Assembly: GCF_013404595.1 (NCBI RefSeq)
Contig: NZ_JABVAX010000013.1
Coordinates: 1-64,000, forward strand
Length of the DNA: 64,000 bases
Direction of reading: 5' to 3'
Source: Jannaschia marina
GTDB taxonomy: Bacteria > Pseudomonadota > Alphaproteobacteria > Rhodobacterales > Rhodobacteraceae
The notes beneath the pieces are model-generated. The model was not told the DNA's origin and did no database searches. It saw only the letters and a program-made list of their open reading frames with translations. The translations under genes and the position numbers were made by a program. Below, one piece after another: positions 43,488 through 52,836 of the stretch (its first letter is position 1; each line of letters begins with the position of its first letter).

Positions 43488-44470
43488 CCCAAACTCAGGC
43501 TGGCCGCGCTTTCGGGGAGTTCCTCGTCGAAGCAGCGCTGGTAGAACTCGGCGACGGTCTGACGCTCAAGCTCGTCGCACTTGTTGAGGAACGTCAGGCG
43601 GAAGGCGTAGCCCACGTCGCGGAAGATCTCGGCGTTCTGGGCCCAGGCGAGGACCGTGCGGGGCGACATCACGGTCGAGAGATCGCCGTTCATGAAGGCG
43701 GTCCGCGTCAGGTCGGCGACGGTGACCATGCGCGACAGGGTCTGGCGGCCCTCGTCGGTGTTGTAGTGCGGGTTCTTGGCCAGGACGATCGCGGCCTCGG
43801 CGTCGTGCTCGAGATAGTTGAGCGTCGCCACGAGGGACCAGCGGTCCATCTGCGCCTGGTTGATCTGCTGCGTGCCGTGGTAGAGGCCGGTCGTATCGCC
43901 GAGGCCCACGGTGTTCGCCGTCGCGAAGAGGCGGAAGGAGGGGTGCGGCTCGATGATCTGGTTCTGATCCATCAGGGTCAGCTTGCCGTCCGTCTCCAGC
44001 ACGCGCTGGATCACGAACATCACGTCGGCGCGGCCGGCGTCGTATTCGTCGAAGACGATGGCGACGGGGTTGCGCAGGGCCCAGGGCAGGATTCCCTCGT
44101 GGAATTCCGTCACCTGGACGCCGTCCTTCAGGCGGATCGCGTCCTTGCCGATCAGGTCGATGCGGGAGATGTGGCTGTCGAGGTTGACGCGCACGGCGGG
44201 CCAGTTGAGGCGGGCGGCGACCTGTTCGATGTGGGTCGACTTGCCGGTGCCGTGGTAGCCCTGGATCATCACCCGGCGGTTCCAGCCGAAGCCGGCGAGA
44301 ATGGCGAGCGTGGTGTCGGGATCGAACTTGTAGGTCGTGTCGATGGCGGGGACCCGGTCGCTCGCGTCCTCGAAGCCCTTGACGACCATGTCGCTGTCGA
44401 TGCCGAAGGCTTCGCGCACGGAGATGTCCTTGGTCGGAACCGCGTTCATGTCCGTCGAACCGTCTGCCAT
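43484..44470 (-). CDS. cobS: cobaltochelatase subunit CobS
   Basis: 328 residues from ATG 44470 (GGAGACGAG upstream). MoxR-like AAA+ ATPase: N-terminal [22 protein letters not shown], Walker [10 protein letters not shown], Walker B IVFDEYD, sensor [18 protein letters not shown]. It works with CobT and CobN in aerobic B12 synthesis. First gene of the minus-strand group cobS, two secreted proteins, cobT. Confidence 0.95.
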   Translation of the reverse strand: MADGSTDMNAVPTKDISVREAFGIDSDMVVKGFEDASDRVPAIDTTYKFDPDTTLAILAGFGWNRRVMIQGYHGTGKSTHIEQVAARLNWPAVRVNLDSHISRIDLIGKDAIRLKDGVQVTEFHEGILPWALRNPVAIVFDEYDAGRADVMFVIQRVLETDGKLTLMDQNQIIEPHPSFRLFATANTVGLGDTTGLYHGTQQINQAQMDRWSLVATLNYLEHDAEAAIVLAKNPHYNTDEGRQTLSRMVTVADLTRTAFMNGDLSTVMSPRTVLAWAQNAEIFRDVGYAFRLTFLNKCDELERQTVAEFYQRCFDEELPESAASLSLG

Positions 44471-44619
44471 GTCTCGTCTCCTTGCAATCACGTGCCCGGA
44501 TGCAACATTGGCGGGCGGATCGCAAGGGAAAGGCGGGCCTGCGGCACCGTGCGGCAGGCCGGCGGACCCTCGGGTGCGAAACTGCTGCGCGCGTGGCCGC
44601 CGACGTGTTAGAACGGGGC

Positions 44620-45786
44620 ATGAAGCGCATTGTTATCCTGTGTGACGGTACCTGGAACGCGGCCGAGGCCGCACATCCGACAAACGTGGTGCGCCTCGGC
44701 CAGGCGCTTTCGGGGACGGGGGGCGACGGGCAGGTTCAGGTGCCCGTCTACATCGAAGGCGTGGGCACCGGGCGGCGTGGCGTCACGCGCACGACGCGGG
44801 CGGTCGACCGTCTGCTCGGCGGGGCGCTCGGCTTCGGGCTCATCGACAACGTGGTCGAGGCCTATCGGCATCTCGTCTTTCTCTACGAGCCTGGGGACGA
44901 GATCTTCGTCTTCGGCTTCTCGCGCGGGGCCTTCACGGCCCGGTCGCTCGTCGGGTTCCTGCGGTTCACGGGGCTTCTGGCGCGGTCCGAGCTGCAACGT
45001 CTGCCCGAGGCCGTGCGACGCTATTCCGAACGCCGGATCGAGACGCCGGAGCGGCGGCAGCGGCGCAATGCGGAGTGGCGCGCGCGGTTCGCGCCCTGGT
45101 ATCTCGTCGATCCGGAGGATGCGGCGGTCTATGCGGAGTTCGACGCGAAGGAGCCGGTGCCGCTCGACGTGGCCTACCTCGGCATCTGGGACACGGTCGG
45201 CGCGCTGGGCGTGCCGGGGCATTTCACGGCCGCGCCCTTCCTCAACCGGAAGTACGCCTTCCACGACACGGCGCTGAGTCCCATGGTCCGCGCCGCGCGC
45301 CATGCCGTCGCCATCGACGAGCGGCGCAAGTCGTTCCGGCCGACGCTCTGGTCGAACCTCGAGGCGCTGAACGCCGGGCGCGCGGACGATCCGCCCTACC
45401 GGCAGCAGCATTTCGCGGGGGATCACGGCTCGGTCGGCGGGGGCGGCGACCTGACGGGGCTGAGTGCGATCGCGCTCGACTGGATCATGGTCGGGGCGGC
45501 GGCGGCGGGGCTCGACTTCGACCCTCTGGTGCGGGCCGCGATCCGGGCCGAGGCCGACCCGATCGCGCCCCTGCACAACCACAGCCTCCCGAGCGGCGGT
45601 GTCGTCGCCGGGGCCATGCGCCGCTTCGGTGCGGCGCGCGACCCGGTCGGGCGGTTCGCGGATGTCAGCCTGCCGGCGCGGCGGCGGTGGATCTTCGAGA
45701 CGAAGGACACGGCGACGCCGCCCTACCGGCCCGATCCGTTGCGGCCGCTCTCGGCGGAGCTCAACGCGTGGCGCGACGACGGGTGA
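44620..45786 (+). CDS. DUF2235 family alpha/beta-hydrolase-like protein
   Basis: 388 residues from ATG 44620. The DUF2235 signature is present: [11 protein letters not shown] at the start, [29 protein letters not shown] with the GxSxG nucleophile, and [15 protein letters not shown] and HDTALSP. Members include type VI secretion phospholipase effectors (Tle1) and uncharacterised cytoplasmic hydrolases. No VgrG, PAAR or immunity gene is adjacent, so an effector role is not supported here. Confidence 0.85.
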   Translation: MKRIVILCDGTWNAAEAAHPTNVVRLGQALSGTGGDGQVQVPVYIEGVGTGRRGVTRTTRAVDRLLGGALGFGLIDNVVEAYRHLVFLYEPGDEIFVFGFSRGAFTARSLVGFLRFTGLLARSELQRLPEAVRRYSERRIETPERRQRRNAEWRARFAPWYLVDPEDAAVYAEFDAKEPVPLDVAYLGIWDTVGALGVPGHFTAAPFLNRKYAFHDTALSPMVRAARHAVAIDERRKSFRPTLWSNLEALNAGRADDPPYRQQHFAGDHGSVGGGGDLTGLSAIALDWIMVGAAAAGLDFDPLVRAAIRAEADPIAPLHNHSLPSGGVVAGAMRRFGAARDPVGRFADVSLPARRRWIFETKDTATPPYRPDPLRPLSAELNAWRDDG

Positions 45787-45795
45787 GGCCGGGCG

Positions 45796-46410
45796 TCACT
45801 TGAAGTTGCGGCTGTCCTTGAGCTGATCCCAGGCCCAGACGACCTCGGCGAGCTGCTCCTCCTGGCTGCGGTCGCCGCCGTTCATGTCGGGGTGCAGCAC
45901 CTTGATGAGCGACTTGTAGGCCTTGCGGATCTGGGCCTTGTCCCAGTCGTCCTTGGCCTCGAGGATCTCGATCGCCTTGCGCTCGGTCGGGGGCAGCTTG
46001 CGGCCGACGACGCCCCGGCCGGGGTTGCGCGTGGCGTTGCCGCCGAGCACCTGATGGGCGTCCTCGATCCCGAGCCGGGCCCAGGCGCGCTCCTCGATGG
46101 TCTTCTTGAAGGCCTGCGTGGGGCGTTCGTCCGCCTGCGCCTGCCGGGCGAGCTCGGCCTCGGTCGCGCCGTCGAAGAAGGACCACTTGGAATTATACTC
46201 GCGCACATGCTCCTTGCAGAACCAGTAGTAGTCGTCCTTCGTGTCCCGCGACTTCGGCGCGCGGTAGAGGCCGCGTTCCTCGCAGCCGTCGTGGTCGCAG
46301 ACGCGCGTAGAGGTTTCGACGGCACCGGACATGCCGCGCTTGCCCCGGGGGTTGCGCTTCTTCGCCGTCGACACCCGCATGTCGAAGTTGAACGGGTCGT
46401 TCTTGGTCAT
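45796..46410 (-). CDS. J-domain (DnaJ-like) protein with an N-terminal zinc-like segment
   Basis: 204 residues. The C-terminal ~70 residues are a J domain, with HPD in LIKVLHPDMNGGDRS. The N-terminal half contains CDHDGCEERGLYRAP and WFCKEHV, a Cys/His cluster likely to bind zinc. Such small J-proteins are common in Rhodobacterales. It is probably a DnaK co-chaperone of unknown client. Convergent with the DUF2235 gene. Confidence 0.88.
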   Translation of the reverse strand: MTKNDPFNFDMRVSTAKKRNPRGKRGMSGAVETSTRVCDHDGCEERGLYRAPKSRDTKDDYYWFCKEHVREYNSKWSFFDGATEAELARQAQADERPTQAFKKTIEERAWARLGIEDAHQVLGGNATRNPGRGVVGRKLPPTERKAIEILEAKDDWDKAQIRKAYKSLIKVLHPDMNGGDRSQEEQLAEVVWAWDQLKDSRNFK

Positions 46411-46495
46411 AGCACCCCCTTCCGGCCTGAGGCGTCAGAGATTAGTCATTGCCGCGGGAGAGGGAAGACCCTCGCGCGCTTTTGGAGGAAAAATC

Positions 46496-46753
46496 ATGGG
46501 GCTTGAGGCAGTGATCCGCGCACGGCTGGAAGAGGGGCTCGCGCCGTCGCACCTGGAGGTGCGCAACGAGAGCCACCGGCACGCGGGCCACGCGGGCGAC
46601 GACGGGTCGGGCGAGAGCCATTGGCATGTGGTGATCGCCACCCCGGCCTTCGCGGGCAAGTCGCGGGTGGCGCGGCATCGGATGGTCCACGGCGCGCTCG
46701 GCGATCTGATGGAGCGCATCCACGCGCTGTCGATGGAGCTGTCCGAGGGGTAG
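46496..46753 (+). CDS. bolA: BolA-family protein
   Basis: 85 residues from ATG 46496 (TTGGAGGAAAAATC upstream). The BolA fold shows HLEVRNESHRHAGH, SHWHVVIATPAFAGKSRVARHRMVHGAL. BolA proteins partner monothiol glutaredoxins in iron-sulfur handling and can bind DNA. Divergent from the J-domain gene. Confidence 0.92.
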   Translation: MGLEAVIRARLEEGLAPSHLEVRNESHRHAGHAGDDGSGESHWHVVIATPAFAGKSRVARHRMVHGALGDLMERIHALSMELSEG

Positions 46754-46758
46754 CGCGG

Positions 46759-47184
46759 CTATTCCGCGGCGTGTCCGCGGCGCGCGGCGAGGAGGTCGAC
46801 GACAGTGCTGTCTGCCACCTCCTGCTCCTCGAAGCCTTGCCACTCCGGCGCGCTCAGCAGGAGCGGGGCCTTCGGCGGTTCGATGACCTGCTGGATCACC
46901 TGCGGCGCGACGGGGGCGAGCGCCCGGCGGAAGACGAGCAGGGCGTGGTAGCGCAGCTCCGTCCCGGTCAGGCCAACGCGTTCCTCCGCCGGGAGCGTGT
47001 CGGCCCGGACGTATTCCCAGCCCTGCGCGCCCATGTGGTTGAAGAGCCGCGACAGGGCGAGGGCGAAGCGCGCCTCGCCCGAGCGCACGCCCCGGGCCTT
47101 CTCGCCCTTTCGGGGCGCGGGCACGACGCGGTACTCATACGTCTGCTGCGGCGCGTCGCCGGTCGTGTCGTCGGGCCCGTCCAT
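46759..47184 (-). CDS. DUF4177-like protein, paralogue A
   Basis: 141 residues if started at ATG 47184; the frame is open further up, but the upstream part is arginine-rich and not family-like. Core: YEYRVVPAPRKGEKARGV, LSRLFNHMGAQGWEYVRADTLP and ALLVFRRAL, a DUF4177-like segment. It is clearly related to the protein at 48235-48543 (GWEYVRADxxP and LVFRRxL shared) and has a longer C-terminus. Function unknown; cytoplasmic. Confidence 0.75.
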   Translation of the reverse strand: MDGPDDTTGDAPQQTYEYRVVPAPRKGEKARGVRSGEARFALALSRLFNHMGAQGWEYVRADTLPAEERVGLTGTELRYHALLVFRRALAPVAPQVIQQVIEPPKAPLLLSAPEWQGFEEQEVADSTVVDLLAARRGHAAE

Positions 47185-47267
47185 GGTCGCGCGAGAATGA
47201 GCCGTGGCCGGGCCGGAGTCACGGGCGGCCGTGGAAACGGGGTGTTTCCGGCCCGGGAACGGGCGGA

Positions 47268-48169
47268 TCATGTCAGAAGCCGTTGATCGCCGTCCGCGAA
47301 CCTCTGTCGTGTGGGCATGGCGGTGTCGGGCGTACCGGCGAGGGTAAGCGCCACGTCGCGGACGAAGCCCGGGTTGTCGAACCACCAGCCATGGGACAGC
47401 ACCATTTCGCCAACGTCGTCCCCCGCGGTGCCCCGCGCGTCGCGGACGTATTGCGCGCGGGCGTTGACGTCGTGATGCCGGCTGTGCGTCAGGCCGTCGA
47501 GCCCGCGCGCGCCCGACCGCGGTGGATGACGCGGCCCGGCACGGCGAGCACCTCGTCGAGACGGTTGTAGTAATGCGTGAACCGCGCCGCCCGGTTGGCC
47601 AGCAGGCGCGCGCCCGGCTGGCCCTTCCGCATCATGCGGTGGTCCACGTCGCAGGCGGTGAAGAGCACCTGATCGAACCACCGCTCGCCCAGACCCTCAC
47701 CGAACTGCGCGAGGGCATGGAGCGTGACGTAGCATCCCATGGAATGCGCCATGAGGTGCAGCCGGTGACCGGGCAGATGGTGGCGCAGCGGCGCGATGCC
47801 GTGATCGACGAGGCTCCGCGCGGTCGTCGTGGCCGTTGCCCGGTCGGTCGTGTAGCGCAGCGCGCCCTTGACGCTCGGCCAGTCGAAACCGACGAGCGCG
47901 CCGTTGAAGCCCGCGTCGCGCAGCCGGCCTTCCAGATCGAGGAGCCGGGCGAGGAAGCGGGGCTGCGGCGTGTTGTAGCCATGGACCGTCAGGAGGATGG
48001 TGCCGTCGCCCGATTGCGCGCGGATCGCGTCGATCCAGTCGTCCGGGCGTTGCAGCGAGAGGCGGATGGTGCCGCCCGCGCGGTCGACGCGCCCATGGGT
48101 GATGCGGTCGGAGATCCCGTCGGTGACGGAGCCGCGTACGAACCTGCGGCGGGAAAAGACGAGCGGCAC
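47268..48169 (-). pseudogene. DUF900-type alpha/beta hydrolase, frameshifted in a CG repeat
   Basis: The 5' part from ATG 48169 has TILLTVHGYNT, GFDWPS, and the nucleophile elbow HLMAHSMGCYVTLHAL, then FTACDVDHRM. It reads to about 47510 and then stops early at 47489. The missing C-terminus continues in another frame: GLDGLTHSRHHDVNARAQYV and MVLSHGWWFDNPGFVRDV, which contains the expected catalytic His, ending at 47268. The break is at the alternating CGCGCGCGC tract 47504-47512; one base fewer or one extra repeat unit explains it. Intact length would be about 300 residues. It sits between the two DUF4177-like paralogues. Confidence 0.72.
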
Positions 48170-48234
48170 AACAATGCTCCTGCAAACGGAGCCAGCCTAT
48201 GCCGCCGTTTCCGATCCGCCAAGCGGCGCGTGCG

Positions 48235-48543
48235 TCAGGCGATGCGCTTGTCGAGGACGAGGGGCTGCCCCTGCGCCGGTGGCAGGGCGAGGGGACGGCG
48301 GAAGACGAGCATCGTATGCGTCGTCGGCAGGTTGCCCGAGATGCCGGTCACGTTGTCGATCGGGATGCGGTCGGCGCGGACGTACTCCCAGCCCTCGACC
48401 GCCATGTCGTTGAAGAGCTCGCCCAGCTCGTAGGCCACGCGCTCGTTTTCCTTGGTGATACCCGGGACGCGCATGGGCTTCGTGGGGGCGGGCACGACGT
48501 CGTATTCGTAGAGGACGTCGGTGATCTGCGGCATCTGGCTCAT
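48235..48543 (-). CDS. DUF4177-like protein, paralogue B
   Basis: 102 residues from ATG 48543. Core YEYDVVPAPTKPMRVPGI, GELFNDMAVEGWEYVRADRIP, MLVFRRPLALPP, related to the protein at 46759-47184. It lies on the same strand as, and upstream of, the broken hydrolase. Function unknown. Confidence 0.78.
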   Translation of the reverse strand: MSQMPQITDVLYEYDVVPAPTKPMRVPGITKENERVAYELGELFNDMAVEGWEYVRADRIPIDNVTGISGNLPTTHTMLVFRRPLALPPAQGQPLVLDKRIA

Positions 48544-48616
48544 GCGCCCTGTCTGGCGGTGGCGCGTGGCGAGAATGTGGAGACAACCCGGAGATGTACG
48601 GACAATTTTCGGCAAA

Positions 48617-48640
48617 CGGCCCCGCTGTCGTGCGGGGCCG
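48617..48640 (-). terminator. intrinsic terminator of gatB
   Basis: CGGCCCCGC at 48617-48625 pairs perfectly with GCGGGGCCG at 48632-48640 with a six-base loop. On the minus strand it follows the gatB stop by ten bases and is followed by TTTGCC. Confidence 0.65.
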
Positions 48641-48649
48641 AGTTCCGCG

Positions 48650-50164
48650 TCAGAGACCCAGTTTCGCCGCCACGATCTCGTTGACGGCCTTGGGGTTCGC
48701 CTTGCCGCCGGTGGCCTTCATCACCTGGCCCACGAACCAGCCGGCGAGCTTCGGGTTCTCGCGGGCCTTCTCGACCTGTGCGGGGTTGGCGGCGATGATC
48801 TCGTCCACCGCCGTCTCGATCGCGCCGGTGTCGGTGACCTGTTTCATCCCGCGCGCCTCGACCACCTCGGCCGGGTCGCCGCCCTCGGCGTAGACGATCT
48901 CGAACAGCTCCTTGGCGATCTTGCCCGAGATGTCGCCCGCTTCGATCAGCCTGAGAATGCCGCCCAGCTGCGCAGGCGTCATCGGGCTCTCCTCGATGTC
49001 CTTCTCGTCTTCCTTGAGCTTGCCGAAGAGGTTGTTGATGACCCAGTTCGCGCTGGCCTTGCCGTTGCCCGAGACCTCGGCGACGGCCTCGAAGAAGCGG
49101 GCGGCGTCGGTGTCCGCGGTCAGGACGCTGGCATCGTAGTCCGACAGGCCGAAGTCGCCCACGAAACGCGCCTTCTTGGCGTCGGGCAGTTCGGGCAGGC
49201 TGGCCGCGATGTCGTCGACCCAGCCCTGCTCGATTTCCAGCGGCAGAAGGTCGGGGTCGGGGAAGTAGCGGTAGTCGTGCGCCTCTTCCTTCGAGCGCAT
49301 GGACCGCGTCTCGCCCTTGTCGGCGTCGTAGAGGCGGGTCTCCTGCACGACCGTTTCGCCGCGCTCGATGAGGGCGATCTGGCGGCGGGCCTCGTAGTCG
49401 ATGGCGGCCTGGATGAAGCGCAGGGAGTTCATGTTCTTGATCTCGCAGCGAGTGCCGAGATGAGAGAAGTCCTGCGTCTCCTGGTACTTCTCGTACTGGC
49501 CCGGACGGCAGACCGAGACGTTCACGTCAGCGCGCAGGTTGCCGTTCTGCATGTTGCCGTCGCAGGTGCCGAGGTAGCGCATGATCTGACGCAGCTTGGT
49601 GACATAGGCGGCCGCTTCCTCGGGGCCGCGGATGTCGGGGCGGCTGACGATCTCCATCAGCGCGACGCCGGTGCGGTTCAGATCGACGAAGGACATCGAG
49701 GGGTCCATGTCGTGGATCGACTTGCCCGCGTCCTGTTCCAGGTGGATGCGCTCGATGCGGACCACGCGGGCGGTGCCGTCGCCCATCTCGACGAGCACCT
49801 CGCCCTCGCCCACGATCGGCTCGTAGAGCTGGCTGATCTGATAGCCCTGCGGCAGATCGGGGTAGAAGTAGTTCTTGCGGTCGAAGGCCGATTTCAGGTG
49901 GATCTCGGCCTTGAGCCCAAGGCCCGTGCGCACCGCCTGCGCGACGCAGTACTCGTTGATGACCGGGAGCATCCCGGGCATCCCCGCGTCGAAGAAGGCC
50001 ACGTTGGCGTTGGGCTCGGCCCCGAAGCGCGTGGAGGCTCCGGAGAAGAGCTTGGCTTTCGAGGCGACCTGCGCGTGCACCTCCATCCCGATCACGAGTT
50101 CCCAGTCGTGCTTTTCGCCGGCGATGACGCGCGGTGTCGGGGTGGGCATCTGGGTGTCGAGCAT
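48650..50164 (-). CDS. gatB: Asp-tRNA(Asn)/Glu-tRNA(Gln) amidotransferase subunit B
   Basis: 504 residues. GatB signature: [86 protein letters not shown] and [22 protein letters not shown], with the C-terminal YqeY-like tail. It converts misacylated Glu-tRNA(Gln) and Asp-tRNA(Asn) with GatA and GatC, neither of which is in the window. Confidence 0.97.
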   Translation of the reverse strand: MLDTQMPTPTPRVIAGEKHDWELVIGMEVHAQVASKAKLFSGASTRFGAEPNANVAFFDAGMPGMLPVINEYCVAQAVRTGLGLKAEIHLKSAFDRKNYFYPDLPQGYQISQLYEPIVGEGEVLVEMGDGTARVVRIERIHLEQDAGKSIHDMDPSMSFVDLNRTGVALMEIVSRPDIRGPEEAAAYVTKLRQIMRYLGTCDGNMQNGNLRADVNVSVCRPGQYEKYQETQDFSHLGTRCEIKNMNSLRFIQAAIDYEARRQIALIERGETVVQETRLYDADKGETRSMRSKEEAHDYRYFPDPDLLPLEIEQGWVDDIAASLPELPDAKKARFVGDFGLSDYDASVLTADTDAARFFEAVAEVSGNGKASANWVINNLFGKLKEDEKDIEESPMTPAQLGGILRLIEAGDISGKIAKELFEIVYAEGGDPAEVVEARGMKQVTDTGAIETAVDEIIAANPAQVEKARENPKLAGWFVGQVMKATGGKANPKAVNEIVAAKLGL

Positions 50165-50255
50165 GGGGGCCTCCGGGCAGGGTCGCCCGGGGTTTAAGGC
50201 GCGGGGCGCGGCGGGGCAAGCCGGGGTGCGACACTGCGGCCATGGACCCGCACGG

Positions 50256-50286
50256 ATCTACATACCATACTGTTTGGTATGTAGAT
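50256..50286. promoter_or_regulatory. perfect 12-base inverted repeat, TetR-type operator
   Basis: ATCTACATACCA at 50256-50267 and TGGTATGTAGAT at 50275-50286 are exact complements around a seven-base spacer. The element ends 11 bases before the start of the small membrane-protein gene whose operon encodes a TetR regulator, and it overlaps its leader. This fits an autorepressor site. Confidence 0.7.
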
Positions 50287-50297
50287 CGGAGGTGACC

Positions 50298-50669
50298 ATG
50301 AACATCTGGTATCTCGCGGCCGGGATCGGCCTTCTGGTGGACGGGGCGATCCATCTCTTCCTGGGCGGACGGGAGATCGCGATGCCGCTGCGACGGTGCT
50401 TTGCGCTCGAGCCGGTGCAGCGGTGGGTACTCTGGTATTGCTGGCACGGGGTCACGCTTCTCTTTGCGGTGCTGGGCGGTGCGCTCGTCTGGGCCGCCGT
50501 CACACCGGGCAGCGCCGATCTGGCGGTGGCCGTCGGTCTTCTGGTCGTTGGGTTCGGAGCGCTCGGTCTCGCCTTGCCGGGACGGGTGGGACTGTCGCTG
50601 CGCGAGATGCCGCAGGGCCTTCTCGTGACCCCGCCCGGGCTTCTGGCCCTGATCGGTGCAATGGCATGA
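50298..50669 (+). CDS. small integral membrane protein of unknown function
   Basis: 123 residues from ATG 50298 (CGGAGGTGACC upstream). Four predicted helices (YLAAGIGLLVDGAIHLFLGG, VLWYCWHGVTLLFAVLGGALVWAA, LAVAVGLLVVGFGALGLAL, GLLALIGAMA) occupy most of the protein. First gene of a three-gene unit with a TetR regulator, with four-base overlaps at each junction. Family not recognised. Confidence 0.75.
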   Translation: MNIWYLAAGIGLLVDGAIHLFLGGREIAMPLRRCFALEPVQRWVLWYCWHGVTLLFAVLGGALVWAAVTPGSADLAVAVGLLVVGFGALGLALPGRVGLSLREMPQGLLVTPPGLLALIGAMA

Positions 50670-51181
50670 GCCGGTTCCGTCGGGCGGATTGGCTCGATCT
50701 GGGGTTGCGACAGCTGGGCAAGGCGGGATTCGACGGGCTGACGCTCGAGACGCTCTGCCGTGCGTCGGGGCGGACGCGAGGGTCATTCTATCATCATTTC
50801 AAGGATATGAAGACCTTTGTTCATGCGCTCGTCGAGATCTGGGCGGAGCGGCAGACGGAGGCCGTCATCGCCAAGGCGGAGGCAGCGGAACCGGGGGCGC
50901 GGGGAGCGGCGTTGCAGGCGGCGGTCGGCGGTCTCGATCAAGGGCTCGAACTGGCCATCCGCCTCGCCGCGCGGCGTGACCCGGTCTTCGCGGCGGCACA
51001 GGCCCGGGTCGACCGGCGGCGGCTCGACTATCTCGCGGCGCTCATCGCCGAGGAGCGGGGCCTCGTGCCTGACACCGCCCGACGCATGGCCGAAACGGAA
51101 TACGCCGCGCTCGTCGGCAGCGGCCTGCTCTTTCCCGGAGAGGCCCCGCGCAGCCTCTTCGATCTCCGGGTGCCGGCATGA
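50666..51181 (+). CDS. TetR-family transcriptional regulator
   Basis: 171 residues from ATG 50666. The N-terminal helix-turn-helix is LRQLGKAGFDGLTLETLCRASGRTRGSFYHHFKDMKTFVHAL, typical TetR/AcrR. The ligand domain is short. It overlaps both flanking genes (ATGA), and probably represses the operon through the perfect palindrome at 50256-50286. Confidence 0.92.
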   Translation: MSRFRRADWLDLGLRQLGKAGFDGLTLETLCRASGRTRGSFYHHFKDMKTFVHALVEIWAERQTEAVIAKAEAAEPGARGAALQAAVGGLDQGLELAIRLAARRDPVFAAAQARVDRRRLDYLAALIAEERGLVPDTARRMAETEYAALVGSGLLFPGEAPRSLFDLRVPA

Positions 51182-51702
51182 GGGTCACCCCGGTGCCGTT
51201 GCCCGACTGGTCCTCGCTCGCGCCCGCGGCGGCCGCGCCGGGGGCCTACGCCGATTGCTTCGCCTGCGATCTGCCGGGGCAGGTCGCGCTCGTCGCCTAT
51301 GTGGCGGCCTTCTACGACACGCCGCTCTTCCGACTGGAGCGCGCGGTTCTGCAACTCTTGCTGCGCCGCCGGATCGGGGTGGCGGAGACGAGCGCGCTGG
51401 CCGAGGGGCGCAGCGATCGCTTTGCGGTCTGGCGGGTGGCGCAGCGGGACGATCGGCAGATCCTGTTGCGACAGACGGGCGGACATACGATGTCCTGGCT
51501 CGCGGTCGTCCCCGACGGTGCCGGGACGACGCGGCTTCTGTTCGGATCGCAGGTCGCCGCCCGACGCGGGCATCTGCCGCCGGTTCTGCGCCTGTGCCTT
51601 CCGGTCCACCGCCTTTATGCGCGGGCGCTTTTGCGAGCGGCCGCCCGCCGGCTGGCGGCGCGGCGGGGAGGCGCGCTTTGCGGCGGGGGGCAAAAATGCT
51701 AG
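51178..51702 (+). CDS. uncharacterised protein, third gene of the TetR operon
   Basis: 174 residues. Visible segments are AFYDTPLFRLERAVLQLLLRR, GRSDRFAVWRVAQRDDRQILLRQTGGHTMSWLAVV and an Arg/Ala-rich C-terminus. There is a general resemblance to the DUF2867-type domain (a START-like fold), but I cannot confirm it. No signal peptide or membrane helix. Starts within the last codons of the TetR gene. Confidence 0.65.
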   Translation: MRVTPVPLPDWSSLAPAAAAPGAYADCFACDLPGQVALVAYVAAFYDTPLFRLERAVLQLLLRRRIGVAETSALAEGRSDRFAVWRVAQRDDRQILLRQTGGHTMSWLAVVPDGAGTTRLLFGSQVAARRGHLPPVLRLCLPVHRLYARALLRAAARRLAARRGGALCGGGQKC

Positions 51703-51840
51703 GCGCTGCGCAGGTTGCGTGCCGGGCTGCCACCCGGAGATGCCATCGCGGCCAACAAGATATTGCGCGCATGGCGGGGTTGCCCACCAGCGCTGGTTGA
51801 GTGCGATGGCATGACGTCATCCACCGGGGGACGAGGTTTG

Positions 51841-52713
51841 ATGACGAATCGGTTTGCGCGGACAGCCCGGGTGTTTGCCGCGGTGCTGGGTGTGGTCTCG
51901 GCTGTCGGCGGAAGCCTCGCGCTTGCGCAGGACACCTCGGATGTTCCGCGTCTGCAAACGGTGCCGAGTTCGATGACGCTCACGCGCCGGACCGTTTCGC
52001 CCCATGCGCCCGAAATCTCGATGTTGCCGGTCGTGCGGCCGCGGGTCGTGGAGATGCCGGATCTGCGGTGGGACCATATCCGCGGCTCCTCGCGCTGGAC
52101 GCGGGCGGCGATGCAGGCCCTCGACAGTCATGGAAGCCGCCTCGTCGACACCGTTCCGCACGATATCGCGCAATGGTGCCCGGCTTACCCCGAGGCCGGA
52201 GAATGGGAGCGCAAGGCGTTCTGGGCCGGGCTTCTCTCGACGCTCTCGAAGCATGAGAGCACCTACCGACCCTCCGCCGTCGGCGGAGGCGGGCTCTGGT
52301 ACGGGCTCGTGCAGATCCTGCCGGCGACCGCGCGCGGCTACGGCTGCCAGGCGCGCTCGGGCGAGGCGCTGAAGGACGGCGCGCTCAACATGGCCTGCGC
52401 GGTGCGCATCCTCAACGTGACGGTGCCGCGCGACAACGTGGTCAGCCACGGGATGCGCGGCGTCGCGGCCGATTGGGGCCCGTTCCACTCCTCGCGCAAG
52501 CGGGAGGACATGCGCCGCTGGCTCGTCCGGCAGCCGTTCTGCAACGGCCTGCACGCCTCGATGCGCCCGGTCGAGCGGCCCGACTGGCTGGGCGAGCCGG
52601 CCGGCGAAACCGAGCAGGTTCCGCTCTTCGTGAGCTGGGAGCTGGACAAGGAGTTCTACAACCGGACTCCGGACTGGGACGCCTTCAGCGCATCCGCGCC
52701 GCGCGATGGCTGA
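51841..52713 (+). CDS. lytic transglycosylase-like secreted protein
   Basis: 290 residues from ATG 51841 (GGGGGACGAGG upstream; an ATG at 51811 is also in frame). A signal peptide (FARTARVFAAVLGVVSAVGGS, cleaved after LALA) precedes an SLT-like domain: LLSTLSKHESTYRPSAVGGGG with the catalytic Glu, YGLVQILPATARGYGC, NMACAVRILN. It would cleave peptidoglycan in the periplasm. The region before it, 51703-51840, is unannotated leader. Confidence 0.82.
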   Translation: MTNRFARTARVFAAVLGVVSAVGGSLALAQDTSDVPRLQTVPSSMTLTRRTVSPHAPEISMLPVVRPRVVEMPDLRWDHIRGSSRWTRAAMQALDSHGSRLVDTVPHDIAQWCPAYPEAGEWERKAFWAGLLSTLSKHESTYRPSAVGGGGLWYGLVQILPATARGYGCQARSGEALKDGALNMACAVRILNVTVPRDNVVSHGMRGVAADWGPFHSSRKREDMRRWLVRQPFCNGLHASMRPVERPDWLGEPAGETEQVPLFVSWELDKEFYNRTPDWDAFSASAPRDG

Positions 52714-52836
52714 CCGTTCGCCGACGTCCGGCTGCTGTCGGCGCGCGTGATCTTCGGCAGCGGTCCGGTCCTGCTGCCTCGATCATCTCGTATTTTAGCC
52801 AAGACGACTGCGGCCACGGCCAGAAAGCGTTTACGC

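Noticed and set aside
44620..45786. Type VI secretion lipase effector
   Set aside because: The DUF2235 fold fits, but no VgrG, PAAR, adaptor or immunity gene is nearby.
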